Made by a program: the position numbers and the translations under genes
Shown: positions 55,562 through 64,000 of the stretch, one piece after another
Layout of the letters: every line of letters begins with the position of its first letter
How positions within the stretch are numbered: position 1 is the stretch's first letter
The notes under the pieces: generated by a model
Told to the model about the DNA's origin: nothing
Database searches by the model: none
Seen by the model: the letters and a program-made list of their open reading frames with translations, nothing else
Assembly: GCA_947581855.1 (NCBI GenBank)
Contig: CANPVZ010000016.1
Location: 1 to 64,000, forward strand
From: an uncultured Phocaeicola sp.
GTDB lineage: Bacteria; Bacteroidota; Bacteroidia; Bacteroidales; Bacteroidaceae
Reading direction: 5' to 3'
Length of the DNA: 64,000 nucleotides

Positions 55562-56107
55562 TTAGTGAAATTCTATATCAAACCAGAAAAAAATAAAGTT
55601 TAATTGCTTTCCTAAATCAGTGATACCGTATTGTATCTCCTTTTTTAATCCCAATTCTATCTGTCGATAAACAGAAATAGGAATTCCTACATAACCGGAT
55701 GTTTTAAAGAACTCAAAACACACTTCATCTATTTTTCCTGTATCTGAATTTATGTAGCAAGTTATGTAAAGACGACGTCCTCCTTTGCAAGCTGATTTCT
55801 GTTGCTCTGTGAATGCATTTCGAACTATATCTTCTCCTTTTTCCCATTTTTTCGCATCATGTTCCATTACCGGATGAAATCCGTCTTCCGGTTCAATGTA
55901 AGTTTTACCAGTAGACCGATAAGCCGGGAACTTACCCTTTAATTTATTATTTTTGTTATACAGTTCAACAAATCCCCACGGTGTAGCATTGCACTGGTAT
56001 GTATAACCATCCTCTTCAAATGTTTTTGTTTGGGAATAATAATTTGTTTGTCCCCATCCACTTATAGCTATTACTACTACAGTGGCTAATAATATAATTC
56101 GTTTCAT
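55562..56107 (-). CDS. DUF5043-family secreted protein (tandem copy 3)
   Basis: A 181-residue protein (start taken at MKRIILLATVVVIAISGWGQ, 56107; the ATG at 56116 adds three residues). Its mature body differs from copy 1 at only a few positions (AKKWEKGEDIV against AKKRRKCQDIV), but its signal peptide is different. Family DUF5043, function unknown. It is the first of the tandem genes, 43 bp after the broken protease-like gene. Confidence 0.82.
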   Translation of the reverse strand: MKRIILLATVVVIAISGWGQTNYYSQTKTFEEDGYTYQCNATPWGFVELYNKNNKLKGKFPAYRSTGKTYIEPEDGFHPVMEHDAKKWEKGEDIVRNAFTEQQKSACKGGRRLYITCYINSDTGKIDEVCFEFFKTSGYVGIPISVYRQIELGLKKEIQYGITDLGKQLNFIFFWFDIEFH

Positions 56108-56150
56108 AATCAACACCCTTTCGTTAGTTTTTTAATATTTGAAAAGTTAT

Positions 56151-57283
56151 CTAATAAGTTGTAGTTTTCTTTATAGGGATATTCATTTTCTGGATAACGT
56201 CTCTGAAAACAGGATTGACTGTTGAATAGATAAATACATCTAATAAATCATTACTTGTAGTAGAGCGTAAATTTCCTTTACTGTCTATGAATTCTTCTAA
56301 TCGTCGTGTTACATAATATCGAAGATTATTAGAATATCTCCTTTTCCATTTATTACTAGAAGACTGATATTCGGGTAACTTACTTACATATAAATATTGT
56401 GCATAATGAGTTTCAATTTCCCTATTCTGTCCGATAGCATCGTAATCAGAAAGAACGGTCTGATAACTTTGGTAAGCATGAAACATTTCATGTAAGAGTT
56501 GATTGCTTTCCATCTGCATGCCTAATCTTATTCCCATAGAACCACCTTCACATATACGGCAGTAATATTTAGAGTCCGTATTGAATGGCGAGTGATTTTC
56601 TAGTTATCTATATAATTGTACTGCATTTTCACATCAGCGGTGGAAGGGGTTTTCGTCCGTTTCCTTAAACGAAGCCGGTGGGTAATCTTCCCGTCGATTA
56701 TTTTGTAGCCGTTGGAAAAGCGTCCGTCGGTAAAGGTGTATATCACAAAGCCCGAAAAATTCTTCCAGTTGTTGTAACTCAACTCGGTGATATCCTTGTC
56801 TCGTCCCGAGAAACGTTTGTCGGCAATGAATGTCACAATATGCGAAACCGTGACATTCTCTTGTTTGAAATGACGGATGATAAGCTTACTGTATGTCTGC
56901 GAAAGTTCCATTTCCCGTTTCTCTTTATATTCAACATACTTTGCAACGCTCACCCCGTTTCCAATACTAAGAGGTGTTTCAACCACTTCCATATTGCCCG
57001 AACGCTCCACCCAACGTTTGGATTTGTTCCAAACAGGAGTTATCACTCGGTTTTTACCTCGGGTCTGCTCACGGGTTATTTTCTTTCCTTTGGAATGTTT
57101 CAGTTGCAAGTCGAGGGACAGGGTACCTACATTTGTTTCAAAGAACTCCTTGGCGTCCTCCACCGTGAACCCCTTCTCTTCTGGGGAGGGTAACCCGATG
57201 TCGTTTTGGCAACACACTGCCAAGATCGTTGAAATTGTGATAACAACCAAATTTTTTAGTTGGGTTTGATGGTGTTTTTTCAT
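56151..57283 (-). pseudogene. Broken zinc-protease-like gene, internally deleted
   Basis: Two reading frames that look like parts of one secreted protein. The first (57283 to 56600, 227 residues) has a lipoprotein-type start (STILAVCCQND) and reads to a TAG. The second (to 56151, open from just after that stop in another frame) reads KYYCRICEGGSMGIRLGMQM and MESNQLLHEMFHAYQSYQ, with a HExxH motif (HEMFH), and ends in a beta-rich tail. Bacteroides proteins of this type are usually longer, with the two parts joined, so the middle has probably been deleted and the frame lost. The zinc-protease role is inferred from HExxH only. Confidence 0.6.
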
Positions 57284-58053
57284 ACATTTGTTTTTTACAA
57301 GTTCTCCAAATGGTTTTTCAATTCTCTTTTGGCGTCCAATACCAGAATGATGAGTAATATTACTACAGGCATGACATACAGATTCTTTGGAGCTATTGTC
57401 ATATTTGTATACACAGTATTCGTTTAAGGTTTATATAATAGACACATGAAAAGAGGATGTGGGTGATACAAATAGTGATTTTTTTAGCAGTATTTTCGAA
57501 ATTCTATAGAGATTCTTTTTTTTCTCTGTTCCTGAAGTATGAAGAGTATGGTTATTCGTACTTTAACAAATTCTATACCAAACGTTTTGCATATAGCATG
57601 GAATCAATGTTTATTACTATAATCAAGCGAAAAGCATGCTGCTATGAGAAGTGTTTCATTAGCGGAAACAAAGTGTTTAAACCATTCAAAACAGAATGTT
57701 TCATTAGGAGAAACAAAGTGTTTCGAACGTATGAAACACTTTGTTTTATCCTGTAAAACACTTTTTCAACACATAAGAATCACTCTTGATTGAAAGGTCA
57801 ATTACCTGTAAATATGGAAGGTACTACTCCTGTTCTCTTATACTTGCATAGGTGAGGGGCTCTTTTGCTTTGTTGCCCTATATAGGTACGAGACACAAAG
57901 AGGAATGTGGGGAATTTCTTTATATATGGATTATTTATCATGGCACATTTTGGCAGACTACCTAACATCTGTCACATTCATTGCACCCAATAAGCGGCTA
58001 TAAGTGATTGTATAGTTGTTCGTTATATGTAGTTGTGACGGGTGTGACAGATG
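57284..58053. other. Gene-poor region with repeats
   Basis: About 770 bp. It contains the repeat array at 57650-57770 and the left arm of an inverted repeat at 57961. A 99-codon plus-strand frame (57457-57756) is an artefact of the array. Confidence 0.55.
57650..57770. repeat. Short tandem array, 22-23 bp period, GTTTC/GAAAC cores
   Basis: TGTTT occurs at 57652, 57674, 57697, 57719 and 57742, spaced 22, 23, 22 and 23 bp. Most units carry an inverted repeat TGTTTC-N7-GAAACA or a close variant, with variable bases between. It is the third array in the window with this period but an unrelated sequence. Confidence 0.8.
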
Positions 58054-58058
58054 TCAGG
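57961..58058. repeat. Inverted repeat of about 16 bp, 66 bp apart
   Basis: CCTAACATCTGTCACA (57961-57976) and TGTGACAGATGTCAGG (58043-58058) are inverted copies with one mismatch. The right arm overlaps the 3' end of the decayed peptide gene at 58054. It could be operator sites or ends of a lost mobile element. Confidence 0.6.
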
Positions 58059-58221
58059 TGCGTTTTTTTATTTTTTTTTGGAAGAGTATAAAAGAATCAC
58101 GTTCTTCATTAACCTGTGTATGAAGTGTTGAAGGATTCATGGTTGAGATAGTTGTTTGGGCGGAGATGGAGATATTGGTAACTCCCATTACAGAGAGAAG
58201 AAATAATTTCCACTTGTTCAT
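58054..58221 (-). pseudogene. Truncated secreted protein gene or small secreted peptide
   Basis: A 55-codon frame starts with a good signal peptide (MNKWKLFLLSVMGVTNISIS, then AQ) and continues NPSTLHTQVNEERDSFILFQ to a Lys-rich end (KKIKKRT). The last codons lie in a poly-A run next to the right arm of an inverted repeat, as if the gene was cut there. Not recognised. Confidence 0.45.
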
Positions 58222-58549
58222 AATCGATTTTAGTTGTTGGTTTTCTTATTTATAGGTTATTTTTACGGTATTAGATAAACCGCTAACTAATGATGGGGGG
58301 TAGACCGTGACTATAGAACAAGCTGGATAAAGCGGTCGGCTACTTTTCTAAGGATTTTATCTTTTGCTATATATCGGAAAGTTTATAGTTTGTGCTTGGT
58401 GTATTGTTTCTGGTAATGTCCGGCATTTAATTGCGAATCATGCTTAGGATGAGCCTTTAAGAATAAAGACTCATACATTGCATAATTTGGATATGCTTTC
58501 GCATCAAGGACTTGTCATCGTACAGTAGCTGATACGCTTGATTAGAGAT
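58222..58549. other. Intergenic region, no supported gene
   Basis: About 330 bp between the peptide remnant and the winged-helix gene. I see no coding frame, hairpin or repeat. Confidence 0.5.
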
Positions 58550-58774
58550 TTATCCGAACGCAAAGTTTAGACATTCACAATTGCTGATAAGTGTCTTGCC
58601 GTTCTTCTCTGTAAATACGATTTTGTTCTCACGTGCCAACCATCCGATAGAAAGCGCAACATCAGTTTCATTCAGATGAAGTTTCGTAGCTAAACTCTCT
58701 ATTGAACATTCGCGAACCTCATTGAGTGCATGCCATATTTTGCCTGCGTTCTCACCAATTTCTGCTTTTGTCAT
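58550..58774 (-). CDS. Small winged-helix protein (PF10771/DUF2582-like)
   Basis: A 74-residue cytoplasmic protein. GKIWHALNEVRECSIESLAT, then KLHLNETDVALSIGWLAREN and KIVFTEKNGKT, fit a winged helix (helix-turn-helix at about residues 20-50, wing at about 52-62), as in the DUF2582 family of Bacteroidetes. It is probably a DNA-binding regulator; targets unknown. A perfect -7 element lies about 47 bp upstream. Confidence 0.85.
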   Translation of the reverse strand: MTKAEIGENAGKIWHALNEVRECSIESLATKLHLNETDVALSIGWLARENKIVFTEKNGKTLISNCECLNFAFG

Positions 58775-58820
58775 AACTATTGTATTTAGAGTTAAAAATG
58801 TTGTTTGTGTTTCATCATTA

Positions 58821-58828
58821 CAAATATA
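58821..58828 (-). promoter_or_regulatory. -7 element of the winged-helix gene
   Basis: TATATTTG on the minus strand, a perfect TAnnTTTG, about 47 bp before the start codon. Confidence 0.5.
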
Positions 58829-58981
58829 TACAATAGTTACATATGAAAGTGTTCTATATAGAGACTTTTTTTGTCGAATTGTGAAAAAAGTGTTATTTTT
58901 TGAAGTGTTTTAGTGACACTTTATAAGTATTCATTGCGGTTTCTTTTTGTTTTAGTAGAAGACTTTCGGTGGCTTTGGAGT

Positions 58982-59031
58982 AAAAAAGAGTGTGTAAGGA
59001 GTTACCTTCTAGAAAACTCCTTACACACTCT
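58982..59031 (-). terminator. Terminator of the DUF4925-receptor operon
   Basis: On the minus strand, AGAGTGTGTAAGGAGTT pairs with AACTCCTTACACACTCT around a short loop, followed by TTTTTTA. It is 31 bp beyond the receptor stop codon. Confidence 0.9.
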
Positions 59032-59061
59032 TATATTGTTTTTTCGGTTAGTGCGGGCCGA

Positions 59062-61893
59062 TCAAAATGTAATATCCATCTTTACAACGAAAGTGCGTGG
59101 CGCTGCTACTGCCATGGGGCGGTAACTGTATTCCTCATTCAACAGGTTGTTAATAATAAATTGAAAACCTACGTCTTTGGTTGCTTTCACGCCCATCCGC
59201 AAATCCATAGTAAAGCAATCTTTATTATGTTTTCTCCAGTATGAATGGAGCGTTTCGTTGTCAATGCTTCCGAATAAGAGGCTACGTACATAATCCATCA
59301 ATTCCGGTTTCTCTTTTTCGCGTTCGTCTACCATCAGGTAATCTACTGCCAATAGTTTACTCTTCCATGATAGGTTTGTACCCAGACTGATACGTTTCCA
59401 CTGAAAATCGAGCGTTGCTTTAAAAGAATGCTTTTGCCGGTATTTCAAATAAGGAGAGGTATTGGATTTCTCTTTGATTTGAAGCGGGTCCGTGTAACCG
59501 GCTTCAACAGCATTACGCTCTTTATAGTCGGCATCGCGCGGCTCGGTATATACATAACCTATGTTATAAAGTAGTTTGGCATTCTTATTAAACGTGTACA
59601 TACCCGTAGTGCTTACTTCCACTCCATATATTTCCGCTTTGGATACATTGTGGAACTTGGCGCCAATGCCTAAACTGGTTCCCGGCACTTTGTTGATCAT
59701 GTCCATTAGCATCTTACCGGCATCCGTCAGACTGTTAATCATGCTATAGTCGGCATTGTTGAATAAGCCGAACTGGAATTCTATCATGTTGTCGTAACGG
59801 GTATAGAATCCTGCCAAATCCGCCATACCTTGCAGGTTGCCCCATTTGTATCCCTGTTTGAAACCTATCTCGGCATTATATCCTTTTTCGGCTTTCAGAT
59901 TTTCGTTCGGGTAGACGCCTACACCGCCGATATCTTTGCGGGCATACTTCTCGGTAATAGAGGGGTTTCGGTAACCCTGTCCGAAACTGGCCCGAATGAA
60001 GCTGTAGTCGGCAAGTTGGTAATTTAATCCGGCACGAAATATCGGACGGAAGGGGATTTTAGTACCGAATATTTTGGTCTCGGCCTCCTTATGATGGTCG
60101 TCTATGCGATAATATTCGGCACGTAAGCCCGCCGATACACTAAGCTTATCCCAAAAACGATGGTCATATTGGAAAAACATAGCAATGTTGTCGCTTTGGT
60201 GTTCGCCGGTGGTGTACGAATCGTTGGTTATATGCTCATAAGTCAATCCGGTAGTAATTTGAGCACCGCTGTTCCACTTTTTGTTAAATTGGTAATCAAG
60301 ATAATAATTGTAGTTATGATCCGTATGCGACGGGTTCTTTTTTCCGCCGTTGCTTACATCATTCAGCCAAGGTATTAAATCCGAAGTACCGCTTGGCAAA
60401 CCGTTGTTCATTACCCATGAAATCAAGTCGCAGTAGTCGGCTGTGGTTGCATTGGGGAAAATTGGATTCAATACATTCAAAGCGCCGTTTACTATTCCGT
60501 TTAAATCGCCGTTTAAGAGTGGGGTGATAAAGGGAAGTAACATACTGTAATCTTTGTTTTGTATGTTGGTAACCATCCCTTGCAACGCATCAAGATCGGT
60601 TCCCATGTTTCCTAAGATGTTTAAAATGGAATTGCTTCCCGTAGGGTTGACAATCCTGTCGCCTGTATAGTAGAAGCGACCTTTAATACGATGCGTGGTG
60701 TTGTTATTCGGGTTTACGTAATTGAAGAACGGATCAATACGGAAAGAATTCTCTTCACGTCCCATATTCGTAAGTGATGAAGGACGGTAAGGTTCTTTCG
60801 GTGAACGCCATATAAAGAAATCGCCATATTTGTTAGTGAGGAAATCTATATTAAAACCGTAATTGATGATCCTGTTTTGTATATCAGGTTGGTGGTAAGT
60901 CAGGTTTCCGCCGATACGGAAGCGTTTGTTGTAGCCCTGTTCGCGATATCCTTCATCGGTAAAAAGGTTCATACTTCCGCTCACGTCGAAGTTTCCGATA
61001 CGACGGCTGTGCGACAAGTCGAAACCTTCGTACATAGGATTACTTACGCCGGAGAACAGACTGCTGCGCAGAATAGGTTCTACCTCATATTTGTCTTCTT
61101 TCCAGAAATTTTTATCGCTCCATTGGTAGCTGCTGTTTTTGGGATCACCATATATGCCTACATAAGCGCTAACCTTGGTTTTGGGAGTCAGTCCCGGACG
61201 GGCTGTACGTACGTTAATGACGCCGTTTAGTGCCGAAGAACCATAGAGTACGGATGAAGCTCCTTTTATAACTTCCACCTGATCTATATTTTCCATAGGT
61301 ACGGTATTCCAATTAATGACTCCGTTTGCAGGGGTCAACGCACTCATGCCGTCTACCAATACCAGACTGCGCGAACCTACGCTGTAAGTCCATCCGCCGC
61401 CACCACGAATAGAAGGTTGTTTGTCGATGATGTCTACACCCGGCAGTGTCTGCAAGGTTGAAGTCAAATCCGTAGGAGCTTGACGGGCTATATGATCGGC
61501 TTTTATAAGTTCCATCGATACGGTGACATCGCTCATTTTCTGTTCAAAGCGTCCGGCAGTTACCACTACATCTTCCATCAGGTTTGTTTTCTCTTTCATG
61601 TAGATGTCTTTGACAAGTGTCTCACGTTTGTTTATCACAATGGGCATTTGCATATCCTCGTATCCGATATAGCTGATTACCAAGTCCACACCACCTTCGG
61701 GCAGTTTAATCTCATAGGCTCCGTTTACATCGGAAACCGTACCTTGTGTTCCTGCTTTGTAAGAGATGGAAGCCCCGATTAAAGGCTCGCTGGTTTTGGC
61801 ATCGTAAATATGCCCTTTTAAAGTTTGTGCTACTCCCGGAACAGAGAGCAGGATATACAGTATAAATATGGAATGTATCTTTTTCATAATCAA
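59062..61893 (-). CDS. TonB-dependent receptor
   Basis: A 943-residue outer-membrane receptor. Signal peptide (ILLSVPGVAQ), carboxypeptidase-regulatory-like domain (LKGHIYDAKTSEPLIGASIS), plug (NLMEDVVVTAGRFEQKMSDV, then DLTSTLQTLPGVDIIDKQPS and IDQVEVIKGASSVLYGSSAL), and a barrel with long loops ending FVVKMDITF. No SusD lies beside it; its partner is the DUF4925 lipoprotein 8 bp upstream. The classical plug layout (LPGVDI, IEVIKG-type) fits receptors for metals, haem or vitamins more than glycans, but the ligand is not known. Confidence 0.95.
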   Translation of the reverse strand: MIMKKIHSIFILYILLSVPGVAQTLKGHIYDAKTSEPLIGASISYKAGTQGTVSDVNGAYEIKLPEGGVDLVISYIGYEDMQMPIVINKRETLVKDIYMKEKTNLMEDVVVTAGRFEQKMSDVTVSMELIKADHIARQAPTDLTSTLQTLPGVDIIDKQPSIRGGGGWTYSVGSRSLVLVDGMSALTPANGVINWNTVPMENIDQVEVIKGASSVLYGSSALNGVINVRTARPGLTPKTKVSAYVGIYGDPKNSSYQWSDKNFWKEDKYEVEPILRSSLFSGVSNPMYEGFDLSHSRRIGNFDVSGSMNLFTDEGYREQGYNKRFRIGGNLTYHQPDIQNRIINYGFNIDFLTNKYGDFFIWRSPKEPYRPSSLTNMGREENSFRIDPFFNYVNPNNNTTHRIKGRFYYTGDRIVNPTGSNSILNILGNMGTDLDALQGMVTNIQNKDYSMLLPFITPLLNGDLNGIVNGALNVLNPIFPNATTADYCDLISWVMNNGLPSGTSDLIPWLNDVSNGGKKNPSHTDHNYNYYLDYQFNKKWNSGAQITTGLTYEHITNDSYTTGEHQSDNIAMFFQYDHRFWDKLSVSAGLRAEYYRIDDHHKEAETKIFGTKIPFRPIFRAGLNYQLADYSFIRASFGQGYRNPSITEKYARKDIGGVGVYPNENLKAEKGYNAEIGFKQGYKWGNLQGMADLAGFYTRYDNMIEFQFGLFNNADYSMINSLTDAGKMLMDMINKVPGTSLGIGAKFHNVSKAEIYGVEVSTTGMYTFNKNAKLLYNIGYVYTEPRDADYKERNAVEAGYTDPLQIKEKSNTSPYLKYRQKHSFKATLDFQWKRISLGTNLSWKSKLLAVDYLMVDEREKEKPELMDYVRSLLFGSIDNETLHSYWRKHNKDCFTMDLRMGVKATKDVGFQFIINNLLNEEYSYRPMAVAAPRTFVVKMDITF

Positions 61894-61901
61894 GACTGTT
61901 T

Positions 61902-63203
61902 TTAGTTTGACGGGTTATTAAGTAATAGACCTATTTCAAAATCAAGATTGTCGCCGAAAGCTTTCAGTGCTACCAGAAGTTTTCCTACCGTGTCAGCTTC
62001 GGGAAATACCATTTGGATAAGACCTGCATAATCGGCTAATGCCTCAATGTCGGTTAGCGGAGTGGCGCACAACTCGGGTGCAAGATAAGGCATTGCTTCC
62101 AATAAAACTCCTACAATGGCCAATTGGTCGGTGTCGATTTGCAACAGATAATCGCCGGTATATTTTTCAGCCTGGGAGGGATCGACAATCCGGTTCCCCT
62201 CGCTGTCGAATTTATAAACAGGTGCCTGTCCTTCTCCGGTGTAAGGGTTCTCTGTCGCTTTAAAACGGATACCATATCGAGCCCAAGTAGCCAATTGCAT
62301 ATATAGTTTCTGAATAATTTCTTGTAATTGCGGATCGGAAAGCGAACGGCCTTGTTTGGTTGCGTTTTGTTGTACGGTATATATAATCTGGTCGATATTG
62401 GGTATCACAAACAGGGTTTCGGAATCTGTGAAATAATAAGTTGCCAGATTTGCGGGCGAGGGAGTATAATCATCGTCTTCCCGTTTAGGAGCCGGAGTGT
62501 CTCCCATGATATCATATCCTTCCGGCCAGTCTGCATAGTCGGCAATAATGTTTCCATCGGGACGGAACTCTACTTTATTTAAGACAATCTTTAAAGCTTT
62601 TCCCGCTATTTGGGTTGCTAGCGGACCGACAAGACTGACCATCATACTTGACATGAAATCGAGCTGAGTACGGGGTAGAAGACGTAACATGATGGATGAA
62701 CTATAAGTGGTTGTTCTCACCTTTCCGTAACCGTAAACCGGATCTTTGTATTCCACTGTATTCAGTCTTTTCCCTTTTAACAGGTTATCCTGTAACGCGA
62801 TGTTGCTGAGGGAAAGTGCTAATTTCCCGGTTTCCACTTTTCCGGTATAAGCAAACGAAGTTCCGTTAGCTGTAGTTGCTGAACCGTTGAATGAATAACT
62901 TTCGCCATCGGTGGTTAGGGGAATATTGTCTAAATTGGTTTCTTGTTCGCCCGGCAAGATCTGTTTTAAAGAAAGGTAGCCCGTATGCGCATCTTTTAGT
63001 TTAAAGTAGACATTTTTTCCAATGAGGGCTTCTTCATTATAGAGTAAAGCCAAATTAGCTTTGTTCCCAGCGCTTAGCTGGTTTGTATAAGTGGCATTCA
63101 CATCATAAGGTGAAGGGCCGTCATAATTGTCATCATTACATGCCGTAAGAACACTTGAAAAACAAACGACATAAAGAACTTTTCGCAATAATTTTACCTT
63201 CAT
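61902..63203 (-). CDS. DUF4925-family lipoprotein
   Basis: A 433-residue lipoprotein (lipobox SSVLTAC). The N-terminal part (VNATYTNQLSAGNKANLALL, then YFKLKDAHTGYLSLKQILPG) matches DUF4925, with a helical C-terminal region rich in A, L and Y (KYTGDYLLQIDTDQLAIVGV). It is the first gene of the operon with the TonB receptor, 8 bp upstream of it, so it is likely a surface partner of the receptor, as SusD is for SusC (inference). Direct repeats in the upstream region could regulate it. Confidence 0.8.
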   Translation of the reverse strand: MKVKLLRKVLYVVCFSSVLTACNDDNYDGPSPYDVNATYTNQLSAGNKANLALLYNEEALIGKNVYFKLKDAHTGYLSLKQILPGEQETNLDNIPLTTDGESYSFNGSATTANGTSFAYTGKVETGKLALSLSNIALQDNLLKGKRLNTVEYKDPVYGYGKVRTTTYSSSIMLRLLPRTQLDFMSSMMVSLVGPLATQIAGKALKIVLNKVEFRPDGNIIADYADWPEGYDIMGDTPAPKREDDDYTPSPANLATYYFTDSETLFVIPNIDQIIYTVQQNATKQGRSLSDPQLQEIIQKLYMQLATWARYGIRFKATENPYTGEGQAPVYKFDSEGNRIVDPSQAEKYTGDYLLQIDTDQLAIVGVLLEAMPYLAPELCATPLTDIEALADYAGLIQMVFPEADTVGKLLVALKAFGDNLDFEIGLLLNNPSN

Positions 63204-63270
63204 AGTTTATTCTTAAGTTTTGAGTATAAAATTTGTGGGCAAAGGTCGGGACAATTAAAGGTTCTATCAA

Positions 63271-63306
63271 GTACAAAGTTATCGAAATTATGTACAAAAT
63301 TATCGA
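63271..63306. promoter_or_regulatory. Direct repeat, 21-bp spacing: candidate operator of the AraC-type regulator
   Basis: GTACAAAGTTATCGA at 63271-63285 and GTACAAAATTATCGA at 63292-63306 are a 15-bp direct repeat with one mismatch, 21 bp apart start to start. AraC-family proteins bind such tandem half-sites at two-turn spacing. It lies between the DUF4925-receptor operon and the divergent regulator gene. Each copy also contains a perfect minus-strand TAnnTTTG (63274-63281 and 63295-63302), so binding could block or aid transcription of the operon. Confidence 0.6.
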
Positions 63307-63366
63307 TTTTTAAATATTCTTGTGTAAAGAAGTTGCTCGTATAGCCATGTTTTATGCAGAGTTACT

Positions 63367-63374
63367 TATCTTTG
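63367..63374 (+). promoter_or_regulatory. -7 element of the regulator gene
   Basis: TATCTTTG, a perfect TAnnTTTG, 28 bp before the ATG at 63402. Confidence 0.55.
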
Positions 63375-63401
63375 TGAGTTGAAATAGAAAGGATTTAGTC
63401 T

Positions 63402-64000
63402 ATGAAGAACTTAAAAGAGAATGATTTCCCGCAAGTAGATCTTCCTGTTGATTATTTGGCGTGGTCGAATATTACCGGAAAAGTTCTTAGTACGTATGGG
63501 TATTATCCTTGTAAGATAAAAGCGGGGATATTTGCTTTATGTTTAAGAGGAAGTATTCGAGTGGTGATTAATTTAATGGAATATGTTATTCATCCTCATG
63601 ATTTTATCTTTCTGATTCCAGGAAGTTTTATCGAAGTGCGTGAAACAAGTAAAGACGCCAAGGTTGCCTTTGTCGGTTTTTCATCTGCGTTTATGCGTAC
63701 TGTAGAAATGTGGAAGATAGCTACAGGTTTTCTTTCTTCATTGATTAGCAATCCTATTATCCCGCTTTCCGATAAAGCTTATCCTATTTATAGAGATGCG
63801 TTCAATTTGATTAGCCGTGTTCTGAATTCGAATGAAGTATCAGTCACACAAGGAATGATGATGTCGACAATGAGCATTTTTATAGAAAGTGTTTCGGGTT
63901 TGCATGGCCAGAAAGCCCAATCTGTAACCGAAACACGCGATCGTATTATTTTCCGTGAATTTCTACAGAACGCTTTTAACTATTATCGCCAGCAACATAA
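63402..64000 (+). CDS. Probable AraC-family transcriptional regulator (partial, runs off the window)
   Basis: The first 199 residues of a protein that continues beyond the window. It has a cupin-like ligand domain, seen as GIFALCLRGSIRVVINLMEY, then VIHPHDFIFLIPGSFIEV, with the double-turn strands of AraC-type regulators of Bacteroides, and a linker helix (RDRIIFREFLQNAFNYYRQQ). The AraC HTH would be expected next, but is not in the window, so the family call is inferred from the N-terminal domain. Divergent from the DUF4925-receptor operon, with a 21-bp-spaced direct repeat in between, it is the likely regulator of that operon. Confidence 0.75.
   Translation, partial: MKNLKENDFPQVDLPVDYLAWSNITGKVLSTYGYYPCKIKAGIFALCLRGSIRVVINLMEYVIHPHDFIFLIPGSFIEVRETSKDAKVAFVGFSSAFMRTVEMWKIATGFLSSLISNPIIPLSDKAYPIYRDAFNLISRVLNSNEVSVTQGMMMSTMSIFIESVSGLHGQKAQSVTETRDRIIFREFLQNAFNYYRQQH

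Noticed and set aside
56678..57193. Plus-strand frame of 171 codons
   Set aside because: Antisense to the first part of the broken lipoprotein gene; composition of a shadow frame.
57457..57756. Plus-strand frame of 99 codons
   Set aside because: Its second half is the 22-23 bp repeat array; no start context and no family.

Overview
The window looks like a chromosomal segment of a gut Bacteroides species (Bacteroidales). The evidence is a SusC/SusD polysaccharide-utilisation locus, many type II signal peptides, Bacteroidetes-only families (DUF4221, NVEALA, DUF5043, DUF4925, DUF4252) and TAnnTTTG -7 promoter elements in place of sigma70 boxes. All calls come from reading the sequence and translations; no database search was run.

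Layout. 1-264: tandem repeat array. 281-9901 (minus): pectin-type PUL of SusC, SusD, a surface glycan-binding-type lipoprotein and a PL1-type pectate lyase. SusC is split by a frameshift in a run of ten G (C on the coding strand). 10267-13635 (minus): a THUMP-like methyltransferase and a membrane histidine kinase. 13640-21943 (plus): an envelope locus of beta-propeller lipoproteins, a thioredoxin-like lipoprotein, an MG2-type protein and a small cysteine-rich NVEALA peptide, surrounded by decayed copies of the same gene types. 21982-27479: DUF1593 hydrolase, a CAU tRNA, HAD phosphatase, ribF, CPBP protease and a YgjP-type metallopeptidase. 27831-33813 (plus): hybrid histidine kinase, a frameshifted NMT1/THI5-like binding protein and a Cache-type kinase that has lost its phospho-acceptor histidine. 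33966-35507 (minus): ECF sigma factor, candidate anti-sigma protein and DUF4252. 36127-39462: beta-propeller protein, MmcQ/YjbR, NTF2-like and DUF2461 proteins. 39619-45488 (minus): argB, speA, aroK, topA. 45990-53976 (minus): NUDIX, TPR and outer-membrane protein operon, then a second TonB-type receptor. 54349-57283 (minus): three tandem DUF5043 paralogues and a broken zinc-protease-like gene. 57284-58774: repeat array, decayed peptide gene and a winged-helix protein. 59062-63203 (minus): TonB-dependent receptor with DUF4925 lipoprotein, divergent from a probable AraC-type regulator at 63402 that runs off the window.

How the genes work together. The PUL would bind, import and cleave pectin-like glycans. 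The two kinases with periplasmic binding-protein-like sensors, and the NMT1/pseudokinase pair, suggest small-ligand sensing. The 63 kb receptor operon and its divergent regulator share a 210-bp intergenic region that holds a 21-bp-spaced direct repeat, a plausible operator. The most unusual material is the NVEALA/MG2/thioredoxin/propeller locus, which seems to expand and decay by cassette, and a set of intergenic arrays with 22-23 bp period (or 66 = 3 x 22) whose sequence differs from array to array.
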